Of a DNA stretch of 10,197 nt, positions 1-5,566 are shown one piece after another. The position numbers and the translations under genes were made by a program. The notes under the pieces are model-generated. The model saw nothing but the letters and a program-made list of their open reading frames with translations, did not search any database and was not told the DNA's origin. Source of the stretch: Labilibaculum sp. (GTDB taxonomy: Bacteria > Bacteroidota > Bacteroidia > Bacteroidales > Marinifilaceae); the NCBI GenBank assembly GCA_016743925.1, contig JADGFH010000156.1, forward strand, positions 1-10,197, in the 5' to 3' direction. Every line of letters begins with the position of its first letter. Position 1 is the first letter of the stretch.

Positions 1-631
1 CGTAAGCGCCATCATTGCTAAGGGTAGAGTGAGCTTGCAGATGGGCTAATAGTTCGCGATAGGCTGCAATAATTTGCTTACGCACTGCTATCGATTTAAT
101 ATCAGGAGCATCGGCTCTTTCGTCTACTCTGGCCCGAAATTTTGTATCGAACAGGGTATTTTCATCTTTTAGCTTATTTAGCCAATCGCTTAAGCTAAGC
201 GAGGTAACTGCAGTGCCTAAATCAGCAGTGTTCTCCCACTTGTTGATGATCCCATTTAAGGTAATGGTTTCTTCGACATATTTAAGGCGAGCAATGCCAG
301 TGCCGAAAGGTGTTAAAGAATTCTCAAGAGCTAAAGCTGCTTGCTGTTTGGCAGGATCGAAATGATGAGCAAATGATTGAATTTGCAAATCGATTCCGAA
401 CCAAGTAGCATCTCTTTTGCCATCGAGTTCCACCAAGTCATCTGAGATTTCAGAGCCTTTATCTGCTTGGGTTAGTTCGAACAACACAGCTACCAATGGC
501 AGCAATTCATCGTATTGTTCTTTTACCAGTAAAGTTTCAGGGTTTTCAGATTTGACGATTTCCAATAGATGTTGAAAGAATTGAACGAAGGTTCTGTTTT
601 TAAGCCTTCTATAATTAACATTAGTGTACAT
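1..631 (-). CDS. DUF6261-like protein, C-terminus cut by window edge
   Basis: The reading frame is open from an ATG at 631-629 to the left edge, giving 210 complete residues with no stop, so the C-terminus is missing. The product has no signal peptide or membrane segment and looks like an all-helical cytoplasmic protein. Characteristic stretches are LDGKRDATWFG (about 69-79), LGTAVTSLSLSDW (138-150) and the charged helix FDTKFRARVDERAD (161-174). From memory this pattern fits the DUF6261 family, which is found in Bacteroidota and has no known function; I could not verify this by search. The gene is visibly richer in G+C (40-50% in the 60-base blocks I counted) than its neighbours (about 35%). 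It is divergent from the lipoprotein gene starting at 877. The leader before the ATG is A/T-rich with no clear Shine-Dalgarno sequence. Confidence 0.75.
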   Translation of the reverse strand, partial: MYTNVNYRRLKNRTFVQFFQHLLEIVKSENPETLLVKEQYDELLPLVAVLFELTQADKGSEISDDLVELDGKRDATWFGIDLQIQSFAHHFDPAKQQAALALENSLTPFGTGIARLKYVEETITLNGIINKWENTADLGTAVTSLSLSDWLNKLKDENTLFDTKFRARVDERADAPDIKSIAVRKQIIAAYRELLAHLQAHSTLSNDGAY

Positions 632-660
632 ATAAAAGTTTTAAAGGTTAATTAATACTA

Positions 661-709
661 TTTACATCATGTGTAAAGTTTGCCGTAAGCTACAGGAAGT
701 AAATTACGG
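661..709. repeat. Two short inverted repeats upstream of the DUF6261-like gene
   Basis: TTTACA (661-666) and TGTAAA (672-677) form a 6-bp inverted repeat around a 5-base centre. Just beyond it, CCGTAA (683-688) and TTACGG (704-709) form a second 6-bp inverted repeat around 15 bases. Both lie 30 to 80 bases upstream of the minus-strand start at 631, where a promoter and operator would be expected. They could be regulator half-sites or chance; nothing in the window names the regulator. Confidence 0.3.
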
Positions 710-745
710 TTTGTGCATTTCAATTTTTGTGTGCTTGATATTGCG

Positions 746-776
746 TTATTTGACTTTTTGAAAAAAAGTCAAATAA
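746..776. repeat. Perfect 14-bp AT-rich hairpin in a divergent intergenic region
   Basis: Bases 746-759 pair without mismatch with 763-776, leaving a 3-base centre (GAA). The core is TTTGACTTTTT against AAAAAGTCAAA. It sits between two genes transcribed away from each other, so it is not at the end of any visible gene. There is no strong T-tract after it on the plus strand; on the minus strand, CTTTTTT lies just before it rather than after it. Possibilities are a regulator-binding site, a leader hairpin, or the remnant of a terminator or mobile element. Confidence 0.55.
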
Positions 777-876
777 AAAAGTAGGGTTTTGATTCATTTG
801 AACGTTTAATTAATAAATCGGATTTGTTCGCAACCTTTTGGTTGAAATTGCATCATTCAAATAAAATAAATGCTTT

Positions 877-1506
877 ATGAATTTTAAACTAAGAATATTT
901 TGCCTCGCTTTGATACCATATTTAGCTTCTTGCTCTGCAAGAAAAATGATATCAGATAATGATAGAGTAGGGTATGAAAATTCAACTCATATAGGATTAC
1001 AATTTTCAAGAAATGGTGATTGTTGTTTTGAAAATCAAGATTGCGAAGGTGTTTGGGATCAAAATAAACAAATGATATTTTTATCAGGCTTATTGATTCG
1101 AAAAGACGATATTGGAACGATCGAACAATTAAATATCTCCATTGATGGAATCGATTTGAGAAACACACAATTTCCACACACAATTAGTACTAATCTTGAA
1201 GAGAGTGCAATTATTGGATGGTACAATGAAGCAGAGGTTGAACGTGAAAAATTTCTATGTGCAGGAACTGATAATTCTTGTGAATTTCAGGGCGATGTAG
1301 AGAGAGATAAAATTAAATTAGTTCTGACTAAATTTCAAAATAATATTTTAGAAGGAAGATTCGAAGGTAGAATTTTCCTAAAAGGAACGGGTAATGTTCG
1401 GTTTGTTAAAACAAGTGAATACAAGGATATAGTTGATGGATCATTTCGTGTTAATCTTGATGGCACCTCAAATTTTTCTGGGAAGAGCCTGGTTGCTGAT
1501 AGGTGA
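877..1506 (+). CDS. Predicted lipoprotein of unknown function
   Basis: I do not recognise a family for this 209-residue protein. It begins with a lipoprotein signal peptide: a short basic start, a hydrophobic stretch (residues 6-16), then the lipobox LASC with the lipidated cysteine at 19. The mature N-terminus (CSARK) lacks the acidic export signal of Bacteroidetes surface lipoproteins, so it may stay on the periplasmic side; that is inference. The mature part has five further cysteines (49, 50, 56, 128, 135), suggesting disulfides or a metal site. The C-terminal part (ILEGRFEGRIFLKG, then DGSFRVNL) has the alternating pattern of a beta-sandwich and recalls small Bacteroidetes lipoproteins that end in a GxFxG beta-strand and a DGxF motif. 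The ATG at 877 is the only one that gives the signal peptide; the ATG at 870 is out of frame. It appears monocistronic, with a terminator at 1621-1645. Confidence 0.8.
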   Translation: MNFKLRIFCLALIPYLASCSARKMISDNDRVGYENSTHIGLQFSRNGDCCFENQDCEGVWDQNKQMIFLSGLLIRKDDIGTIEQLNISIDGIDLRNTQFPHTISTNLEESAIIGWYNEAEVEREKFLCAGTDNSCEFQGDVERDKIKLVLTKFQNNILEGRFEGRIFLKGTGNVRFVKTSEYKDIVDGSFRVNLDGTSNFSGKSLVADR

Positions 1507-1620
1507 TGATGTTGCCGAAGTATGAAAGTTTAAATTTGAAGGCAGGATCTTTTTTATTTAGTAATAGAATGTATTATTAAAAAGGTTTTTCTCTATGATT
1601 GTGGAAAAACAATATAAAAT

Positions 1621-1645
1621 AATCCCGTCTTTTGGTGGGATTTTT
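1621..1645 (+). terminator. Rho-independent terminator after the lipoprotein gene
   Basis: AATCCCGTC (1621-1629) pairs with GGTGGGATT (1634-1642), including two G-U pairs, around a TTTT loop. The T-run 1641-1645 overlaps the end of the stem. It lies 115 bases after the lipoprotein stop codon. A weaker 7-bp inverted repeat, GTTTTTC/GAAAAAC (1585-1591/1604-1610), lies just before it. Confidence 0.75.
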
Positions 1646-1713
1646 CATTCAAGCAAGTGTAAATTCCTTGTTGTACAATTAATAAGCTAAGGCTTTAAAC
1701 AAAATTGGCTCTT

Positions 1714-1727
1714 GTAACATATGTTAC
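1714..1727. promoter_or_regulatory. Perfect 14-bp palindrome, candidate CRP/FNR-family operator
   Basis: GTAACATATGTTAC is an exact palindrome with half-sites GTAAC and GTTAC separated by four bases. The layout is typical of dimeric CRP/FNR-superfamily regulators, and I recall GTAACnnnnGTTAC being proposed for HcpR-type nitrosative-stress regulators; neither point could be checked. Its centre (1720.5) is about 41.5 bases before position 1762, which would be the start site if the weak element TATTTACC (1752-1759) is the -7 box of the cupin gene. That spacing is what a class II activator uses. Confidence 0.5.
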
Positions 1728-1751
1728 TGTTTTAGAACTTAAAATGCTCGA

Positions 1752-1759
1752 TATTTACC
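1752..1759 (+). promoter_or_regulatory. Weak candidate -7 promoter element for the cupin gene
   Basis: TATTTACC matches the Bacteroidetes -7 consensus TAnnTTTG only in part. It is proposed because it lies 37 bases before the cupin ATG and at activator-type spacing from the palindrome at 1714-1727. No convincing -33 element is seen, which would suit an activator-dependent promoter. Confidence 0.25.
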
Positions 1760-1795
1760 AATGGGAGTAATAATAACAAGTTAATACAGTAAATC

Positions 1796-2122
1796 ATGGA
1801 GATAAGAAAGATATTTGAAACGGAAGCATTTTTAAACGGTCATGGTGTTGAAGCTAGAAAGTTTTACCAAAATGAGCATATGATGATGGTACACCTAAGT
1901 TTAAAGCCAGGTGATACGATCGGCAAGCATGGTGCTCCTCTTGACGTTTGTTTTTTGGTATTGGAAGGAAAGGGAATTGTAGAGATCGGTGATGAAAGCA
2001 AAGAAGTAGAAGCGAATACCTTAATTGAGAGTCCTGCAAATTGTGGACATGGATGGAGAAATGAGAGCGAAGCTATTTTGCGAATTTTGGTGATGAAAAT
2101 GCAAAAGCCTATTAAAGCTTAA
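1796..2122 (+). CDS. Small single-domain cupin protein
   Basis: This 108-residue cytoplasmic protein is one cupin beta-barrel (Cupin_2 type). Motif 1 is seen as LKPGDTIGKHG, followed by FLVLEGKGIVEIGD (residues 36-66). Motif 2 is ESPANCGHGWRN (78-89), with the usual Pro, His and Asn. The metal-ligand set is incomplete: the family's HxH pair in motif 1 is reduced to a single His45 followed by Gly-Ala-Pro, leaving His45 and His85 as the obvious ligands. Catalysis therefore cannot be assumed; it could bind metal weakly or act as a small-molecule sensor. The substrate cannot be told from sequence. The gene stands alone between two terminators, behind a CRP/FNR-like palindrome. The ATG at 1796 is the first workable start, because the ATG at 1761 meets a stop after seven codons. 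Confidence 0.85.
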   Translation: MEIRKIFETEAFLNGHGVEARKFYQNEHMMMVHLSLKPGDTIGKHGAPLDVCFLVLEGKGIVEIGDESKEVEANTLIESPANCGHGWRNESEAILRILVMKMQKPIKA

Positions 2123-2146
2123 AATAACAGAAGCGGCTTATAATTG

Positions 2147-2184
2147 ATTCCATCTGCAATCTTTGTAGATGGAATTTTATTTTT
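2147..2184 (+). terminator. Rho-independent terminator after the cupin gene
   Basis: ATTCCATCTGCA (2147-2158) pairs with TGTAGATGGAAT (2164-2175) in a 12-bp stem with one G-U pair and a 5-base loop. It is followed by TTTATTTTT. It lies 25 bases after the cupin stop and separates the cupin gene from the rhodanese gene. Confidence 0.85.
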
Positions 2185-2250
2185 AACAAACTTTAAGCCT
2201 TCGGAAAATCATATTTGTCATTTATCATGTTCTGTACTGCCATATTTTTC

Positions 2251-2258
2251 TATATTTG
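2251..2258 (+). promoter_or_regulatory. -7 promoter element of the rhodanese gene
   Basis: TATATTTG is an exact match to the Bacteroidetes housekeeping -7 consensus TAnnTTTG. The expected -33 TTTG is only approximated, by TTCTG at 2230-2234 (16-base spacer). Transcription would start near 2265, giving a leader of about 70 bases. Confidence 0.55.
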
Positions 2259-2270
2259 TTAGACCCTATA

Positions 2271-2283
2271 TCGATAATATCGA
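2271..2283. repeat. Short palindrome in the rhodanese leader
   Basis: TCGATA and TATCGA flank a single A in a perfect inverted repeat. It is also a tandem repeat of TATCGA separated by TAA (2270-2283). It lies just after the predicted start site, where a repressor would block transcription. With arms of 6 bp it may be chance. Confidence 0.35.
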
Positions 2284-2334
2284 CGATGAGATGTTATTGA
2301 TGCTAATAAATATTTAATTTAAAAATATAAGCAT

Positions 2335-2694
2335 ATGAGTTTTTTCCAAAATAACGATAACGGCCCAAAAACAAGTTACACTGCTCAAGAGTTAATGATT
2401 GAGCTAGAAAAACGTGATGATATTTTACTGATTGATGTTCGTGAAACTCACGAATTGGCTAAGGATGGTATTGCAAATGCAATGCATGTTCCAATGGAGG
2501 AAATTCAAAATAAACTTCCTCTTTTACCAAAGGATAAGGATATGATTATCTTCTGTCATTTAGGTTTTAGAAGCAAGCAGGTGAGAAACTTTTTGCATAA
2601 AGTAGGATACCATAAAACTGCTCATTTAAAAGGAGGATTGTACAGCTGGAATCGTGAATTAAAAAGACAAGCAAAACAAACTGCTGAAGTTTAG
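2335..2694 (+). CDS. Single-domain rhodanese-like sulfurtransferase
   Basis: The 119-residue product is one rhodanese domain with no signal peptide, so it is cytoplasmic. The landmarks are in order: LLIDVRETHE (31-40), the conserved HVPMEEI strand-turn (51-57), the active-site loop CHLGFRS with catalytic Cys74 and Arg79 (74-80), and the closing LKGGLYSW motif (98-105). Proteins of this kind carry a persulfide on the cysteine and pass sulfur between thiosulfate, polysulfide or protein donors and acceptors such as thiols or cyanide. The single-domain length is normal for the family (about 100-120 residues). All catalytic positions are intact, so activity is expected. The natural donor and acceptor are not visible. 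It has its own promoter and terminator. Confidence 0.93.
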   Translation: MSFFQNNDNGPKTSYTAQELMIELEKRDDILLIDVRETHELAKDGIANAMHVPMEEIQNKLPLLPKDKDMIIFCHLGFRSKQVRNFLHKVGYHKTAHLKGGLYSWNRELKRQAKQTAEV

Positions 2695-2717
2695 GAAGTA
2701 AATCCGTAATGAAATAG

Positions 2718-2753
2718 AAAAGGCTCAGTAATTAATTTTACTGAGCCTTTTTT
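2718..2753. terminator. Bidirectional terminator between convergent genes
   Basis: AAAAGGCTCAGTAA (2718-2731) pairs perfectly with TTACTGAGCCTTTT (2738-2751) around a 6-base loop. T-tracts follow on both strands: six T on plus, and four on minus as the complement of 2718-2721. It serves the rhodanese gene from the left and the EEP-fold lipoprotein gene (stop at 2784) from the right. Confidence 0.9.
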
Positions 2754-2783
2754 GTTTGCAAATGCCAGAAATCGAGCGACGAA

Positions 2784-3887
2784 TTATTTTTTCGGAACCC
2801 ATTTGAAAGTCGCCAACACAGATTTGTGGTCGCTTGGCCAAGTTCCATTTGGCACAATAAAAAGATCTTCACCTGTTTCTTCAACCCTTTTGTTTTTAAG
2901 TATTGAGGAGGTAGGACCGTACATAAGGATATTTTCCAGAGCTAAAGATTTATGTGGATAATAGTAGATGAAATCTATTCTTTCCCTCTCATCAGCTTCT
3001 GGTGCCCAGGTTAAATCCCCCGTGTTTTTATCTTTGTTATTTGAAGGGAAAGTAAATCCTGGATGACTTATAGCATTTTCATATTGTTCTCTATAGGCAT
3101 CAACATAACCCGATTTGTGTAAGGATATGGATGTATGCCAGGGAATCACCAAGCCATTGTGATCAAAGAGATTTTTGGTATCATCTTTCCAATCCAAATG
3201 AGAAGGCTCGTTAAAGTCACCAGCCAAAAATACCAAATTGCCTTTGTTGTGTTCTTTATTGGCATCAGCAATAAAAGCTTTTATTGCTTCATCTCTTTGC
3301 GAGGCCAAATTGTCTTTAAGTATTTTAGCAAGATCCAATTCAGGTTTGGATAATTTTTTCCACGATACACCGCTATAGCCTCTTGGCAAATAACAGCTAT
3401 AGTGGGTATAGTCAAGATGAGCGGAATAAATCACAATTTGCTCATTGTTAATATTAACGCTGACTTTTAGTATTACACTCGAATTATCCGATTTATCGGA
3501 GTAAACAATTGTTTGTTTTGAGATAGGGAATTTGGATATTATACCAGTGTTTTTACTGTATTTTCCATAATAGGTTTCACCATTATCTTTTAAGCCCGCA
3601 ATAAGTTTACTAATAAAATCTACATTGGAATAGTTTGCTACTTCACTCATGCAGACAAAATCAGCTTTTGATTGAATAATATTGTCCACAATGGCTTCAA
3701 ATCCATTGTTAACTTTAGTGCCTTCATGCCAGATGTTGAATTGAAATACCTTAAAGTTAATGGTGTCTGAATTAATAATTGTTCTATTGCCTGAAGGGGC
3801 AGGTGTTGTGTCCTTTTTTTCTTGTTTGTGTTTTGAACACGAAAAAGTGAAAATTACAACAAGAATTATTAGTATATATTTGTTCAT
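2784..3887 (-). CDS. Endonuclease/exonuclease/phosphatase-fold (EEP) lipoprotein
   Basis: This 367-residue protein has a lipoprotein signal peptide with the lipidated Cys at 17 (FTFSC) and a charged linker to about residue 45. The EEP (DNase I-like) domain fills the rest. The catalytic landmarks appear in family order: Asn51 in FQFNIW, metal-binding Glu82 in MSEV, His157 in YSAHLDY, Asp224 and Asn226 in AGDFNEPSH, Asp305 in ERIDFIYYY, and the terminal Asp353-His354 in PSDHKS. The set looks complete, so a Mg-dependent phosphodiesterase or phosphatase is expected. Nucleic acid, sphingomyelin-like lipid, inositol phosphate or another phosphodiester substrate are all possible. The insertion CYLPRGYSG (165-173) marks a subfamily I cannot name. 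The mature N-terminus (CSKHKQEKK) is basic, unlike the acidic surface-export signal, so it may face the periplasm. It lies downstream of susC-susD but behind a terminator. Confidence 0.88.
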   Translation of the reverse strand: MNKYILIILVVIFTFSCSKHKQEKKDTTPAPSGNRTIINSDTINFKVFQFNIWHEGTKVNNGFEAIVDNIIQSKADFVCMSEVANYSNVDFISKLIAGLKDNGETYYGKYSKNTGIISKFPISKQTIVYSDKSDNSSVILKVSVNINNEQIVIYSAHLDYTHYSCYLPRGYSGVSWKKLSKPELDLAKILKDNLASQRDEAIKAFIADANKEHNKGNLVFLAGDFNEPSHLDWKDDTKNLFDHNGLVIPWHTSISLHKSGYVDAYREQYENAISHPGFTFPSNNKDKNTGDLTWAPEADERERIDFIYYYPHKSLALENILMYGPTSSILKNKRVEETGEDLFIVPNGTWPSDHKSVLATFKWVPKK

Positions 3888-3897
3888 TTTTTGTGGA

Positions 3898-3911
3898 AAT
3901 CATTAATGATT
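3898..3911. promoter_or_regulatory. Perfect 14-bp palindrome at the EEP gene start
   Basis: AATCATTAATGATT is an exact palindrome ending 11 bases before the EEP-lipoprotein ATG on the minus strand. It overlaps a weak -7-like sequence (TATTTTAA, minus strand 3917-3910). The position suits a repressor operator over the transcription or translation start. No matching site was found elsewhere in the window. Confidence 0.4.
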
Positions 3912-3991
3912 AAAATAGCTCACACCCATTACAATTCTTCACACGAATTAAAAACAGTAGAAGGGTATGGATGATGGTTCTATTTAAAGCT

Positions 3992-4023
3992 AAAAAACGC
4001 ATTGTATTTAATACAATGCGTTT
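3992..4023 (-). terminator. Rho-independent terminator after susD
   Basis: A near-perfect palindrome (3995-4023) has a stem of at least 12 bp, ACGCATTGTA against TACAATGCGT in its core. On the minus strand it is followed by TTTTTT (complement of 3992-3997), placing it 21 bases after the susD stop. On the plus strand only TTT follows, so it works best for the susC-susD transcript. It separates the EEP gene from that operon. Confidence 0.85.
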
Positions 4024-4043
4024 CGTATTTTAGTGTTTGAATA

Positions 4044-5555
4044 TTATTGTAATATCCACATTACTTCATTAGGTTCATCGTTTCCGCCATATTGTCTGTT
4101 AACAGCAGCTTCAACATTTTCCTTGTTGTAATCAAATTCACTTTGTGGATACATCCATCTTACAGGTATTCTATCTTTTAACGAATTCATATTCGTGCTC
4201 GGATCAATAGGAAATTCTGGATACAAAGTTCTTCTGTAATCATAGTAAACATCCCATTTTTTTAATAAGAACGAAGACAAATACTTTTGCCAGATAATTT
4301 GTCCTAATGCATCCGTTTCGTTTGTTGATAGTACAACACTGCTTTGTGCCAGATAATCTGTAATGGATTGTTCTGTGATTGGATTACCATGTGCCCATTT
4401 TTCTTCAACAAAGGTTTTGTAGAAATCCATAGAGGCTATTATACCATTTTCATAATGAGTGCTTGCACTTTCATTGATCCAACCTTTTACACATCCCTCA
4501 GCAAGAATAAACTCTAATTGAGAATAATCAAAAATAACTCCAGGCTCACCTACCGGATTGGAAGGATCTGAATATCTATCATTAATATGCGATACCAAAC
4601 CATCTTTAGCACTTAAAGCGATATCCGAATTGGTTGCTACAACACTTGCACCCAAGTAGGCATCGAAAGAAGATTCTAATTCCCCATCAGAAATCATCTG
4701 AGCTGCAGGATTAGCAAAATAAAACAGACGCTTATCGTTAAGTGTTTTCATTTTATTAACAACCAAGGCTGACATGTGAGGATATTGGGCGTGTGAATGC
4801 TTGTGAAAAGGATATTTTAACCCTTCTTTATCTTCATAAATTAATTGAAAATTATCATCATTAGACGCGAAAATAGGTTTGTTGCTAACAATAGAGTTAA
4901 AACGGGAAGCAATATTTAAATCTGTATCGCTACTCTTTTTCGACAAACTCATTAATACCTTTAACTCAAAAGAATTGACAAGTTTTCTCCATTTAGTTAC
5001 GTCTCCATTATAAATAAAATCACCTTTAAAATTACTCGCTTCTGCAAATAACTGATCTGCTTTTTCCAACTCATCAAGCACATTTAGCATGACTTCCTTT
5101 TGTGTGTTGTAGGTAATATCGAATAAGCTTTCGCTTTCCCCCTTTAAGGCGTCGGTTAAAGGAATATCGCCGAGCTCCATCGACTTGTAGTAGAAATTGT
5201 AAGCTCTTACAAAATAATTTAAGGCAGTATAAGATTTGTTATCAGGATCATTTTCTAATGCTGCATCTTGCATTTTTTTTGCATCTTTTAAAATTGAGTA
5301 AATCCCAAATCCTGTTCTTCCCCATTTGTTATATTGCTCATTAGCTTCTCCTCCTTCGGTCCATACAATTTGTTTATGAGCCAAATGAGTTTTCATGTTA
5401 TAGCCAATCCGAAAGTTTAAGAGAACACCAGTTGCTAACATATTTGCCTGACCTTTGTTAATTGTGTCAGGGTTGCTATTTAACTCATCAAAATCAGTGC
5501 ATGAAGATGATAAAATAAATATCATTACCAGTAAGTATATAATTTTTGTTTTCAT
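4044..5555 (-). CDS. SusD/RagB-like outer-membrane nutrient-binding lipoprotein
   Basis: The 503-residue product is the binding partner that caps a SusC-type channel at the cell surface. It has a lipoprotein signal peptide with the lipidated Cys19 (SSSC), followed by the acidic stretch TDFDELN that suits surface export. The pattern CTDFDELNSNPD at the N-terminus, the helical segment with ELGDIPLTDAL (127-137), and the C-terminal block RIPVRWMYPQSEFDYN... (from 462) ending in VMWIL match the SusD-like_2 branch, also called SusD/RagB family nutrient-binding outer membrane lipoprotein. The length is typical and nothing appears truncated. Its ATG lies 11 bases after the susC stop, so the two are co-transcribed. 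The ligand cannot be read from sequence; this branch is less tied to known polysaccharide systems than the classic SusD. Confidence 0.95.
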   Translation of the reverse strand: MKTKIIYLLVMIFILSSSCTDFDELNSNPDTINKGQANMLATGVLLNFRIGYNMKTHLAHKQIVWTEGGEANEQYNKWGRTGFGIYSILKDAKKMQDAALENDPDNKSYTALNYFVRAYNFYYKSMELGDIPLTDALKGESESLFDITYNTQKEVMLNVLDELEKADQLFAEASNFKGDFIYNGDVTKWRKLVNSFELKVLMSLSKKSSDTDLNIASRFNSIVSNKPIFASNDDNFQLIYEDKEGLKYPFHKHSHAQYPHMSALVVNKMKTLNDKRLFYFANPAAQMISDGELESSFDAYLGASVVATNSDIALSAKDGLVSHINDRYSDPSNPVGEPGVIFDYSQLEFILAEGCVKGWINESASTHYENGIIASMDFYKTFVEEKWAHGNPITEQSITDYLAQSSVVLSTNETDALGQIIWQKYLSSFLLKKWDVYYDYRRTLYPEFPIDPSTNMNSLKDRIPVRWMYPQSEFDYNKENVEAAVNRQYGGNDEPNEVMWILQ

Positions 5556-5566
5556 GTGTTTATCTT

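Noticed and set aside
884..1183. Minus-strand open frame of 99 codons inside the lipoprotein gene
   Set aside because: It lies fully opposite a gene with a clear signal peptide, and its translation shows no domain or coherent composition.
1585..1610. Inverted repeat GTTTTTC/GAAAAAC with a 12-base loop
   Set aside because: It is low-complexity and AT-rich, sits beside a better terminator, and has no T-tract after it.
2752..2961. Plus-strand open frame opposite the 3' end of the EEP gene
   Set aside because: It starts within the terminator T-tract at 2748-2753 and is opposite conserved EEP codons including the Ser-Asp-His motif.
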